Below, in pieces: positions 24,827-32,482 of a stretch of 40,211 nucleotides of DNA. A program made the translations under genes and the position numbers. Under the pieces are notes generated by a model. It had not been told where the DNA came from, searched no databases, and saw only the letters and a program-made list of their open reading frames with translations. Each line of letters starts with the position of its first letter. Within the stretch, counting starts at the first letter, position 1. Origin of the DNA: CAZNPW01 sp964575185 (GTDB lineage Bacteria > Pseudomonadota > Alphaproteobacteria > Rhodobacterales > Rhodobacteraceae); contig CAZNPW010000026.1 in the NCBI GenBank assembly GCA_964575185.1, forward strand, positions 1 through 40,211, written 5' to 3'.

Positions 24827-25834
24827 ATGCTCACCTACGCGCTCCGCAGGCTGCTGCTGGCGATCCCGACGCTGCTGCTCATCAGCCTCGTGATCTTCCT
24901 GATGGTCGACCTCGCCCCCGGCTCGCCGATGTCCGAGATTCCACGCTCGATCCCGCCCGAGACGCGGGCGAAGGTGATCGCGGCGCTGGGGGCCGACCAG
25001 CCGGTGTTCGTGCGCTACCTTCTGTGGCTGCGGCAGTTCTTCCTCGTCGAGCCGGCCTATGTGATCGACGCCTGGTTCGGCACCTCGCTCGCGGGCGGCG
25101 AGCAGCGCATCCTGTCCTGGCAGAGCCGCGCGCCCGTCTTCGACGTGATCGGCGACCGGCTGGGGCGCACCATGACCGTGGTCGGCACGGGCTACCTGAT
25201 CGCCGCCGCCATCGCCCTGCCGATCGGCGTGTATTCGGCCTACCGCCAGTATTCCTGGTTCGACCAGGCCGGCACCTTCGTGGCGATGATCGGCTATTCG
25301 GTCCCGACCTTCTTCACCGGCGTCCTGCTGATCGTGGTCTTCGCCGTCAACCTGGGCTGGTTCCCGTCCTACTACGACGCCTCGCTGCGGGTGACGGACC
25401 TGCCGAGCCTGTCGCGGCAGATCTGGCAGATGGCGCTGCCCGTCGCGGTCATCGCGTTGTTCCACGCCGCCGAGATCAGCCGCTACACGCGATCGGCGAT
25501 GCTCGACACGCTGGGGCAGGACTACGTCCGCACCGCGCGCGCCAAGGGTTCGCTCGAGGGCGCGGTGGTCGTCAGGCACGCGCTGCGCAACGCGATGATC
25601 CCGGTCGTCACGGTGCTGGCGCTCGGCATGCCGTCGATCTTCGGCGGCTCGATCATCGTCGAGCAGGTGTTCAAGATCAACGGCATCGGCGGCGCGCTGA
25701 TCGGCGCGATCATCGCCAGCGACCTGCCGATGGTGCAGACGCTGACGTTCATCTTCGCGGCGCTGATCGTCTTCTTCAACCTGGTGGCCGATCTGCTCTA
25801 CGGCATGCTGGACCCGAGGATCCGCTATGACTGA
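24827..25834 (+). CDS. ABC transporter permease (OppB/DppB family)
   Basis: A 335-residue inner-membrane protein from ATG 24827 (MLTYALRRLLLAIPTLLLIS, the classic DppB start). It has about six membrane helices and the BPD_transp_1 domain with the EAA-like loop QDYVRTARAKGSLEGAVVVRHALRNAM (in parts) that contacts the ATPases. The segment between the first and second helices contains a long periplasmic stretch (about 40-110). Its 3' end overlaps the second permease by 8 bases. Confidence 0.92.
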   Translation: MLTYALRRLLLAIPTLLLISLVIFLMVDLAPGSPMSEIPRSIPPETRAKVIAALGADQPVFVRYLLWLRQFFLVEPAYVIDAWFGTSLAGGEQRILSWQSRAPVFDVIGDRLGRTMTVVGTGYLIAAAIALPIGVYSAYRQYSWFDQAGTFVAMIGYSVPTFFTGVLLIVVFAVNLGWFPSYYDASLRVTDLPSLSRQIWQMALPVAVIALFHAAEISRYTRSAMLDTLGQDYVRTARAKGSLEGAVVVRHALRNAMIPVVTVLALGMPSIFGGSIIVEQVFKINGIGGALIGAIIASDLPMVQTLTFIFAALIVFFNLVADLLYGMLDPRIRYD

Positions 25835-26756
25835 CCCCGCCGCCGGTGCCCTGTCCGACCGCCCGCGCAGCCCCTGGGCCGGGGTATGGCGGCAGTTCCG
25901 CCACCATTCCGGCGCCATGGCGGGCGCGGCGGTGCTGCTATTCCTGATCCTCGCGGTGCTGATCGGCCCCCTGCTGTGGCGGGTCGACCCGGCCTTCATC
26001 GAGCCGAAGGCGATCGACATGATGCGCACGCGCAACCTGCCGCCCAGCCTCGCGCATCCCTTCGGCACCGACCAGCTCGGCCGCGACACGCTGGCGCGCA
26101 TGCTGGCCGGCGGCAAGGTGTCGCTGGCGGTCGGGCTTGTCGCCATGGCCATCTCGGTGCTGGTCGGCACGACGGTCGGCGTGCTCGCGGGCTTCGTGCG
26201 CCGGCTCGACGGGCCGCTGATGCGCCTGACCGACCTGTTCCTCGCCCTGCCGCTCCTGCCGCTGCTCCTGGTGATGGTGATGCTGTTCCGCGACGCGCTT
26301 GCCGGCGTGCTGGGGGTCGAGGCCGGCACCTTCCTCCTCATCGTCGGCGCGATCGGCCTGACCTCGTGGATGCAGGCGGCGCGCGTCGTGCGCGGCGAGG
26401 TGCTGGCCCTGAAGGAGCGCGAGTTCGTGCTCGCGGCGCGGTCGATCGGGACGCCGCCCTGGCGCATCGTCCTGACCCACATCCTGCCCAACGTGCTGTC
26501 GCCGGTGATGGTGGCGGCGACGCTGGGCTTCGCCGCGGCGATCATCACCGAAAGCGCGCTGTCCTTCCTCGGCCTGGGCTTTCCGCCCGACTTCCCGACC
26601 TGGGGGCGCCTGCTGTTCGAAGGCGTCGAATACATGCAGATGGACCCCAACCGCGTGCTGTTCCCCGGCCTCGCCATCTCGCTGACCGTGCTCAGCATCA
26701 ACTACATCGGCGACGGGCTGCGCGACGCGCTCGATCCGCGCCAGCGCCTGCGCTGA
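25827..26756 (+). CDS. ABC transporter permease (OppC/DppC family)
   Basis: A 309-residue partner permease. A short cytoplasmic N-terminus leads to the first helix (GAAVLLFLILAVLIGPLLW). The DppC family motif HPFGTDQLGRDTLARMLAGGKVSL is present in parts at about residues 71-95, and the EAA-like loop is REFVLAARSIGTPPWRIVLTHILPN in parts. It forms the channel with the preceding permease. It is the last gene of the importer operon; a GC-rich inverted repeat follows. Confidence 0.92.
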   Translation: MTDPAAGALSDRPRSPWAGVWRQFRHHSGAMAGAAVLLFLILAVLIGPLLWRVDPAFIEPKAIDMMRTRNLPPSLAHPFGTDQLGRDTLARMLAGGKVSLAVGLVAMAISVLVGTTVGVLAGFVRRLDGPLMRLTDLFLALPLLPLLLVMVMLFRDALAGVLGVEAGTFLLIVGAIGLTSWMQAARVVRGEVLALKEREFVLAARSIGTPPWRIVLTHILPNVLSPVMVAATLGFAAAIITESALSFLGLGFPPDFPTWGRLLFEGVEYMQMDPNRVLFPGLAISLTVLSINYIGDGLRDALDPRQRLR

Positions 26757-26762
26757 GGGCCG

Positions 26763-26789
26763 GGCCGGGGAACGGCCGCCGCCCCGGCC
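26763..26789. terminator. Possible bidirectional hairpin between convergent genes
   Basis: GGCCGGGG (26763-26770) and CCCCGGCC (26782-26789) form a perfect 8-bp stem with an 11-base loop between the convergent importer operon and acuI. There is no T run on either strand, so termination activity is uncertain. Confidence 0.4.
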
Positions 26790-26790
26790 G

Positions 26791-27783
26791 TCACCGCCGC
26801 ACGTCCACCACCACCCGCCCGCGCACCTGCCCCTGCAGGATCGCCGCGCCGAGCGCGGGCACGTCGGCCAGCGCCGCGGGGCGGATCATCGGCTCCAGCC
26901 GGTCGGGCGGCAGCAGCGCGGCCAGGCGGTCCCAGGCGCGGCGACGGGCGGGCAGGGGCTGCATCACCGAATCGATGCCGAGCAGGTTGACGCCGCGCAG
27001 CAGGAAGGGGATGACGCTCGCGGGCAGGTCCGCCCCGCCCGCAAGCCCCACCGCGGCGACCGAGGCGCCGTGGCGCATCTGGCCCAGCGTCCGCGCGAGC
27101 ATCGCGCCGCCCACGCTGTCGACGGCCCCCGCCCAGATCTCGGGCTCGAGCGGGCGGCGCACCGTCTGGGCCAGCTCCGCCCGCGGGATGATGCGCCCGG
27201 CCCCCAGGTCGCGCAGGTAGGCGCCCGTCTCGGGCCGGCCGGTGACGGCCGCGACGGCATGGCCCAGCGCGGCCAGCAGCGCGGTCGCGACCGACCCCAC
27301 GCCGCCTGCCGCGCCCGTCACCAGCACCTCGCCGCGGCCCGGCGTCAGGCCATGGTCCTCCAGCGCCTGGATCGCGAGCATCGCGGTCAGCCCCGCGGTC
27401 CCCAGCGCCATCGCGGCCCGCGTCGTCAGCCCCGCGGGCAGCGGCACCAGCCAGTCCGCCCGCACCCGCGCGCGTTCGGCATAGCCGCCCCAGTGGACCT
27501 CGCCGACGCGCCAGCCGGTCAGGATCACCCTGTCGCCGGGGGCATGGCGCGGGTCGTCGCTGCGCTCGACCGTGCCCGCGAAGTCGATGCCCGCGACGTG
27601 GGGATAGCTGCGCACCAGCCCGCCGCCGCCGGGCGACAGGCAGAGCCCGTCCTTGTAGTTGACGGTCGAATACTCGACCGCGACCGTGACCTCGCCCGGC
27701 GGCAGCGCGGCCTCGTCGAGCTCGCGCACCTCCGCCCGCGCCGCGCCACCCGCGTCACGGTCCAGCACCAGCGCCCGGAACAT
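26791..27783 (-). CDS. acuI: Acrylyl-CoA reductase (AcuI / YhdH family)
   Basis: A 330-residue medium-chain dehydrogenase/reductase without the structural zinc site. Marks are the N-terminal MFRALVLDRD, the YSTVNYKDGL segment (about residues 38-47), GIDFAGTV, and the nucleotide-binding motif VTGAAGGVGSVA (about 155-166). AcuI reduces acrylyl-CoA to propionyl-CoA with NADPH and protects against acrylate, for instance from DMSP degradation in marine Rhodobacterales. No DMSP-lyase gene is next to it here, so the general YhdH-type quinone oxidoreductase role is the alternative. It is a single gene, convergent with the importer. Confidence 0.85.
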   Translation of the reverse strand: MFRALVLDRDAGGAARAEVRELDEAALPPGEVTVAVEYSTVNYKDGLCLSPGGGGLVRSYPHVAGIDFAGTVERSDDPRHAPGDRVILTGWRVGEVHWGGYAERARVRADWLVPLPAGLTTRAAMALGTAGLTAMLAIQALEDHGLTPGRGEVLVTGAAGGVGSVATALLAALGHAVAAVTGRPETGAYLRDLGAGRIIPRAELAQTVRRPLEPEIWAGAVDSVGGAMLARTLGQMRHGASVAAVGLAGGADLPASVIPFLLRGVNLLGIDSVMQPLPARRRAWDRLAALLPPDRLEPMIRPAALADVPALGAAILQGQVRGRVVVDVRR

Positions 27784-27877
27784 GCCGATCCCCTTCCGAT
27801 GTCCACGCCCACGACATAGCGCAGGCCGCCGCCCCGCACACGCCGGCGCGGAAGGCTTCAGGATCGACGGCCGGGGA

Positions 27878-27952
<75 letters not shown>

Positions 27953-28038
27953 GCCGGGCGGGGGAGTAGCGGCAATCCGTGCCTGCCGCAAGGGGCCTTG
28001 CTGGACCCCGCAGCCCGGCCGGGCTAGAAGGCCCGGGC

Positions 28039-28227
28039 ATGACCGGCAAGGATCACGATGCCCGCCCGCCAAGGCCCGCCGCGCCGCCGCGCGACGACCG
28101 GCTGAAGGCGGCGCTGAAGGCCAACGTGGCGCGGCGCAAGGCGCAGGCGAAGCTGCGCGGACGGGGCGGCGGGGACCGGGACGGCGAGACCCCGGGCGAC
28201 GGGGAAAGGGGGCGGGGCGATGGATAG
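28039..28227 (+). CDS. Small basic protein upstream of murA
   Basis: A 62-residue reading frame from ATG 28039. The core RLKAALKANVARRKAQAKLRG is strongly basic and helical; both ends are Gly/Pro/Asp-rich and probably disordered. Similar short proteins with an ANxARRKAQ core are found before murA in Rhodobacterales. The stop overlaps the murA start by 8 bases, so translation may be coupled. Function unknown. Confidence 0.6.
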   Translation: MTGKDHDARPPRPAAPPRDDRLKAALKANVARRKAQAKLRGRGGGDRDGETPGDGERGRGDG

Positions 28228-29488
28228 CATTCTGGTGCGCGGCAACGGGCGGCTGTCGGGGGCGATCCCGATCGCGGGGGCGAAGAACGCCTGCCTGACG
28301 CTGATGCCCGCGACGCTCTTGACCGACCAGCCGCTGACGCTGACGAACGCGCCGCGCCTCAGCGACATCCGCACCATGACGCAGCTTCTGCAGTCGCTGG
28401 GGGCCGAGGTCGCGGGCCTGCAGGACGGCCTGGTGCTCGCGCTGTCGAGCCATGCGATCACCAGCCACAAGGCCGACTACGACATCGTGCGCAAGATGCG
28501 CGCCTCGATCCTGGTGCTCGGGCCGATGCTGGCGCGCGACGGCCATGCGGTCGTCTCGCTGCCCGGCGGCTGCGCGATCGGCGCGCGGCCGGTGGACCTG
28601 CACCTGAAGGCGCTGGAGGCGATGGGGGCGGAACTCGACCTGCGCGACGGATATGTCCACGCCAGGGCGCCGGGCGGGCGGCTGAAGGGGGCGGTCTTCG
28701 AGTTTCCCTTCGTCTCGGTCGGGGCGACCGAGAACGCGCTGATGGCCGCGACGCTCGCGCGCGGCACCACGGTCCTGCGCAACGCCGCGCGCGAGCCGGA
28801 AATCGTGGACCTCGCCCAGTGCCTGCGCCGGATGGGCGCGCGGATCGAGGGCGAGGGGACGGGGACGCTGACCATCGAGGGCACCGACGCGCTGCACGGC
28901 GCGACCCATCCGGTGGTGATCGACCGGATCGAACTCGGCACCTACATGCTCGCCCCGGCGATCTGCGGCGGCGAGGTCGAATGCCTCGGCGGCCGGATCG
29001 ACCTGGTCGGGGCCTTCTGCGAAAGGCTCGACGCGGCGGGGATCGGCGTCACCCAGACCGACCGGGGCATCCGGGTCGCGCGCGGCAATGGCCGGGTGCG
29101 CGCGGTCGACGTGGTGACCGAACCCTTCCCGGGCTTTCCGACCGACCTGCAGGCGCAGATGATGGCGCTTCTGTGCACCGCCGAGGGGACATCGGTGCTC
29201 GAGGAGCGGATCTTCGAGAACCGCTTCATGCACGCCCCCGAACTGATCCGCATGGGCGCGCGGATCGACGTGCACGGCGGGCACGCGACGGTGACGGGGG
29301 TGGAACGGCTGAAGGGCGCGCCGGTGATGGCCACCGACCTGCGCGCCTCCGTCAGCCTGATCCTCGCGGGCCTCGCGGCCGAGGGCGAGACGGTCGTCAG
29401 CCGCGTCTACCACCTCGACCGCGGCTACGAGCGGGTCGAGGAAAAGCTGTCCGCCGTCGGCGCGCGCATCGCGCGGATCGCCGCATGA
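28220..29488 (+). CDS. murA: UDP-N-acetylglucosamine 1-carboxyvinyltransferase
   Basis: A 422-residue MurA, which transfers enolpyruvate from PEP to UDP-GlcNAc, the first committed step of peptidoglycan synthesis in the cytoplasm. The start shows GAKNACLTLMPATLL with the conserved Lys-Asn pair. The active-site loop LPGGCAIGARPVDLHL contains the catalytic Cys that fosfomycin alkylates. VGATENALMAA and FPTDLQAQ are also family motifs. Length is normal. ATGG overlap with the upstream small gene and ATGA overlap with the DUF2948 gene indicate one operon. Confidence 0.97.
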   Translation: MDSILVRGNGRLSGAIPIAGAKNACLTLMPATLLTDQPLTLTNAPRLSDIRTMTQLLQSLGAEVAGLQDGLVLALSSHAITSHKADYDIVRKMRASILVLGPMLARDGHAVVSLPGGCAIGARPVDLHLKALEAMGAELDLRDGYVHARAPGGRLKGAVFEFPFVSVGATENALMAATLARGTTVLRNAAREPEIVDLAQCLRRMGARIEGEGTGTLTIEGTDALHGATHPVVIDRIELGTYMLAPAICGGEVECLGGRIDLVGAFCERLDAAGIGVTQTDRGIRVARGNGRVRAVDVVTEPFPGFPTDLQAQMMALLCTAEGTSVLEERIFENRFMHAPELIRMGARIDVHGGHATVTGVERLKGAPVMATDLRASVSLILAGLAAEGETVVSRVYHLDRGYERVEEKLSAVGARIARIAA

Positions 29489-29937
29489 CCGACGCCCGCT
29501 TCGAGGACGGCACCGACCAGCCGCTGCGCCTGCTGGCGCGCACGACCGAGGACCTGACGCCGCTGTCGGCGCTGCTGCAGGACGCGGTCTTCCCGGTGAC
29601 CGAGATGCGCTTCGACCGCCGCCGCCGCCGCTTCGCCGTGCTGCTCAACCGCTACCGCTGGGAGACCCCCGCGGCGCGCGAGCGGACGCAGGCGATGCTG
29701 ACGGTCGAGGGCGTGCTCGCCGCGCGCACGATGGGCATCGACCGCAGCGACGCGGGCACCGTCCTGTCGCTCCTGTCGCTCGCCTGGACCCCCGGCACCG
29801 AGGGCAGCGGCACGCTCGAGCTCACGCTCGCGGGCGACGGCGCCGTCGCGCTGCAGGTCGAGGCGCTGGAGGCGGCGCTCGCCGACGTGACGCGGCCCTA
29901 TCGCGCGCCCTCGGGCAAGGTGCCGTCCCACCGCTGA
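29485..29937 (+). CDS. DUF2948 family protein
   Basis: A 150-residue protein from ATG 29485, overlapping the murA stop by 4 bases. The pattern (QPLRLLARTTEDLTPLSALLQDAV, FDRRRRRFAVLLNRYRWE, LTLAGDGAVALQVEALEAALADV, in parts) matches the DUF2948 family found directly after murA in alphaproteobacteria. Function is unknown. In many relatives hisD follows; here a hydrolase on the other strand overlaps its last 40 bases. Confidence 0.85.
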   Translation: MTDARFEDGTDQPLRLLARTTEDLTPLSALLQDAVFPVTEMRFDRRRRRFAVLLNRYRWETPAARERTQAMLTVEGVLAARTMGIDRSDAGTVLSLLSLAWTPGTEGSGTLELTLAGDGAVALQVEALEAALADVTRPYRAPSGKVPSHR

Positions 29938-30812
29938 CCCCGGCCGAAAAGGCCGATCATCGCCACCACGCGCGAAAAGCTCGCCGCCGCCCGCGCGCTG
30001 CGGTGCCGCGCCCGCAGGTGTCCGTGCACCAGCCCCCGGTCGGTCACGCACAGCGCCCGCGTCCCGGCGGCGCGCAGGGCCGCTACCCAGGCTTCGCCGT
30101 CGTCGTGCAGCGGATCGCACTCCGCCGCCGCCACGAAGCACGGCGGCATCCCGGAGAGATCCGCCGCCGCCAGCGGATGCGCCGTCGCGTCCCCCGCCCG
30201 CGCCCCCCGCACCCCGGCATAGAAGGCCACGTCCGCCGCCGTCAGCATCGGCGCCTGCGCATGGGTCAGGTAACTCCCCCGCGACGCATCCCCGCCCAGG
30301 GCCGGATAGACCAGCACCATCCCCGCCACCCCGCGCCGCGCCAGCCCCGCCGCCGCCGCGAGCGTGCCGCCCGCGCTGTCCCCCGCCAGCACCACCCGCC
30401 CCGCCAGCGCATCCAGCACCGACAGCGTGTCGTCATAGGCCGCCGGATGCGGATGCTCGGGGGCCAGCCGGTAGTCCGGCACGACCACCGCGAACCCGGT
30501 GGCCGCCGCGATCTCGGCCGCCACGTCGTCGTGGCTGTCGAGGCCGCCCACCACGAACCCGCCGCCATGCAGGTACAGCACCGTCGCCCCCGCGCCCGCA
30601 TAGCAGCGGCAGGGCACGCCCCCCACCGCCCGGTCCGCGACGGCAACCCCCGCCGGCCGCGGCGCCCGCAGCGCCGCGCACATCGCGTCGTAGACCCGCC
30701 GCTGGCCCGCGATGTCGAGGGCCACCGCGTCCTCGGGATAGAGCGCCGCCGTCGCGGCGATGAAGGCCCGGATCTCGGCATCGATAAGGGTCTGGTAATC
30801 CGGGCCTGCCAT
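29898..30812 (-). CDS. Alpha/beta hydrolase, hormone-sensitive-lipase family
   Basis: A 304-residue esterase-type protein, read from ATG 30812 (MAGPDYQTLIDAEIRAFIAA); ATG 30830 is an alternative start. It carries the oxyanion-hole motif LYLHGGGFVVGG (about residues 80-91), the nucleophile GDSAGG (about 144-149), an acid in AECDPLHDDGE and the His in GLVHGHLRAR. This is the catalytic set of HSL/AB hydrolase 3 enzymes, which cleave short acyl esters. Substrate unknown. The 3' end overlaps the convergent DUF2948 gene by 40 bases. Codons are strongly GC-biased, as in the host. Confidence 0.85.
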   Translation of the reverse strand: MAGPDYQTLIDAEIRAFIAATAALYPEDAVALDIAGQRRVYDAMCAALRAPRPAGVAVADRAVGGVPCRCYAGAGATVLYLHGGGFVVGGLDSHDDVAAEIAAATGFAVVVPDYRLAPEHPHPAAYDDTLSVLDALAGRVVLAGDSAGGTLAAAAGLARRGVAGMVLVYPALGGDASRGSYLTHAQAPMLTAADVAFYAGVRGARAGDATAHPLAAADLSGMPPCFVAAAECDPLHDDGEAWVAALRAAGTRALCVTDRGLVHGHLRARHRSARAAASFSRVVAMIGLFGRGQRWDGTLPEGAR

Positions 30813-30944
30813 CCTGCCAGCCTGCCGCATGTCGCGGCCGCCCGACAGCCCCATTGGTGCCGTTCGGGAAAAGATCAACCTTCGGGCGCAATGTCGCCCG
30901 AAAGACCGGCGACGGTGAAAGGCAGCACGAGAGAGAGGATCGCC

Positions 30945-31364
30945 ATGCACGTCTTCCGCCCTGTCGACTACGCCCCGGCGACGCTTCTGGGGGGCGGGAT
31001 GCGCATCCTGCTCGCCTCGTCCAGCGCCGGGCTCGCCGACAGGCTCGCCCGCCTCGGCGGCACGGTGGAGGTGGAGGGGGAGGTCTACGCGGCCCTCTCC
31101 GCGCTGCACGACGACCCGCAGGGCTGGGGCCTGTTCGTGATCGACGCCGAGGCGACGGGGCTGGAGGAGGCGCGGCGGCTCGCTGCGCTCGCCCATGCCG
31201 CACGGGCGATGCTGCCCGTCATCATCCTGTCGCCGCTGGTGGCAGGCCAGGTCTTCCCGGAAGACCCGGCCGAACCGGTCATGCTGCGCGCGCCCGTCTC
31301 GGCGGTGTCGCTGCGCGTCTGCGTGGAACACGCGCTGCGCGGCAGGCTCGCCTGGGCGGCGTGA
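30945..31364 (+). CDS. Small receiver-like protein of unknown function
   Basis: A 139-residue protein from ATG 30945, preceded by GAGAGAGGA. The alternation of strands and helices (MRILLASSSAGLADRLARLG, GLFVIDAEATGLEEARRL, LPVIILSPLV, VMLRAPVSAVSLRVCVEHAL in parts) resembles a response-regulator receiver fold with a possible phosphorylatable Asp in FVIDAEA. The usual acidic pair near the N-terminus and the conserved Lys are not apparent, so it may be a degenerate receiver. No output domain is present. It converges on the cold-shock gene, 3 bases away. Confidence 0.6.
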   Translation: MHVFRPVDYAPATLLGGGMRILLASSSAGLADRLARLGGTVEVEGEVYAALSALHDDPQGWGLFVIDAEATGLEEARRLAALAHAARAMLPVIILSPLVAGQVFPEDPAEPVMLRAPVSAVSLRVCVEHALRGRLAWAA

Positions 31365-31367
31365 GGC

Positions 31368-31574
31368 TCAGGCGAGCGACAGGTTGATCGCCGACTCGCG
31401 GCCGTCGCGGCCCGACTCGATGTCGAACGTCACCGGCTGGCCGTCCTTCAGGCTGGTCAGCCCGGCGCGCTGCAGCGCGGTGATGTGGACGAACACGTCC
31501 TTCTTCCCGCCCTCCGGCGCGATGAAGCCGTAGCCTTTCGTTTCGTTGAACCATTTCACGGTGCCCTTGGCCAT
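31368..31574 (-). CDS. Cold-shock protein (CspA family)
   Basis: A 68-residue single cold-shock domain. The RNA-binding motifs are KGYGFIAP (RNP1, residues about 13-20) and DVFVHIT (RNP2, about 26-32), after the typical start MAKGTVKWFNETKG. It binds single-stranded RNA or DNA and melts secondary structure. AGGAGA lies upstream of the start. A 170-base gap to the next gene leaves room for the long leader usual in csp genes. Confidence 0.95.
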   Translation of the reverse strand: MAKGTVKWFNETKGYGFIAPEGGKKDVFVHITALQRAGLTSLKDGQPVTFDIESGRDGRESAINLSLA

Positions 31575-31744
31575 CGTGAGGTCTCCTGTCCTCGTTCGCC
31601 GCCCGCGGGATGCGGCGGCCCGGCACGTCAGCTTTGGTCGAGTGCTGTGGCCGAAGGTCGGAGACAGGTCGAGAAGGCGTCGGTCGCACGGGCGCATATG
31701 GGCGCGGCCGGGGAAAAAGTAAAGGGTCGCTCCGCAGGGCCGCC

Positions 31745-31936
31745 TCAGGCCGCCTGCCGCGCCCGGGCCGGTGCCCGTCGCGGCAGCAGCGCCAGCGCCA
31801 GGCCCAGCGCGGCAAAGCCGATCCCCGCGCCCGACCACAGCGCCAGCGCGACCATGACCGGCTGGCCCGTCGCGAGCGAGACGACGGCCGCGACGAACCC
31901 CAGAAGTCCGCCGGTGCAGGCAAAAATGATCGCCAT
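31745..31936 (-). CDS. Small membrane protein
   Basis: A 63-residue frame from ATG 31936, preceded by a good GGAGG site. Two hydrophobic helices (IIFACTGGLLGFVAAVVSLA and VMVALALWSGAGIGFAALGLALALL in parts) are followed by a short basic tail (RRAPARARQAA), predicting an inner-membrane protein with a cytoplasmic C-terminus. An upstream in-frame extension lacks support. Function unknown. Confidence 0.6.
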   Translation of the reverse strand: MAIIFACTGGLLGFVAAVVSLATGQPVMVALALWSGAGIGFAALGLALALLPRRAPARARQAA

Positions 31937-32026
31937 GGCCGCAAGTCCTCCGCACCGGTTACAGCAGGACAGAGGCTGGCCAATGTGGCGCAAATAGGGT
32001 GACATCCGGCCGGAATGTGTCGGCGC

Positions 32027-32104
32027 TCAGAAGACGTCGGTAAAGTAGAGAAGCAGGATGATCGGGATCGGAATGCCGATCGCCCAGGCGAGCAGTCCCT
32101 TCAT
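32027..32104 (-). CDS. 25-residue membrane micropeptide
   Basis: ATG 32104 has a strong GGAGG site 7 bases upstream and opens a 25-residue frame: MKGLLAWAIGIP, then IPIILLLYFTDVF. It is a single hydrophobic helix broken by a GIPIP hinge. Tiny proteins with this GLLAW-IGIPxPI layout recur in proteobacteria, which argues that it is real. It is too short for most gene finders. Function unknown. Confidence 0.6.
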   Translation of the reverse strand: MKGLLAWAIGIPIPIILLLYFTDVF

Positions 32105-32482
32105 GGCGCACCTCCGGTTCGGGTTGCCGGCAAAACGGGGCAGGCCGCGCTGCGGTTCCGCCGCAGGGGTCAAGGGAACCTTGGACCTGCGCGCGTATCT
32201 ACAAGACGGAAGACGCGCGGAAGACGCGCGGAAGACGCAGGGAAGACGCGCTGTGCGGGCCATGCGGCGGGGTTCTTTGCGAACGGACATTCCCGCCGGT
32301 TTGCAGACCTGCCGCAAGATGCGGCGAATCGGACGCGCGCATCGGATTCGCGCGCGTTGCGGGCAGGCGGCAAAAGCCGACCGCCTTGCCATTGCGGCCG
32401 GCGTCACGGTTCTTTCCGGCAGGTCGATCGCGGTTTCGGAATCGGCGCGTCCCGCGCGACTCTGCCGGAAAATGCCGGTTCT
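32105..32482. other. 378-bp non-coding stretch between micropeptide and ettA
   Basis: No gene is visible. It contains four tandem 11-bp repeats (32208-32251) and a perfect 10-bp inverted repeat, TTTCCGGCAG (32413-32422) and CTGCCGGAAA (32462-32471), 39 bases apart and just after the ettA stop. The repeat lacks a T run on the ettA strand, so I do not call it a terminator. The remainder is GC-rich without further structure that I can support. Confidence 0.55.
32208..32251. repeat. Four tandem 11-bp repeats
   Basis: Units GGAAGACGCGC (32208-32218), GGAAGACGCGC (32219-32229), GGAAGACGCAG (32230-32240) and GGAAGACGCGC (32241-32251) lie head to tail. The 11-bp period is close to one helical turn, and the array probably varies in copy number by slippage. 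Confidence 0.8.

Noticed and set aside
21791..26701. 1636-codon open frame on the minus strand opposite the ABC importer
   Set aside because: It runs across five well-supported importer genes, has no recognisable domain and is composed of Arg/His/Asp-rich filler typical of GC-rich antisense.
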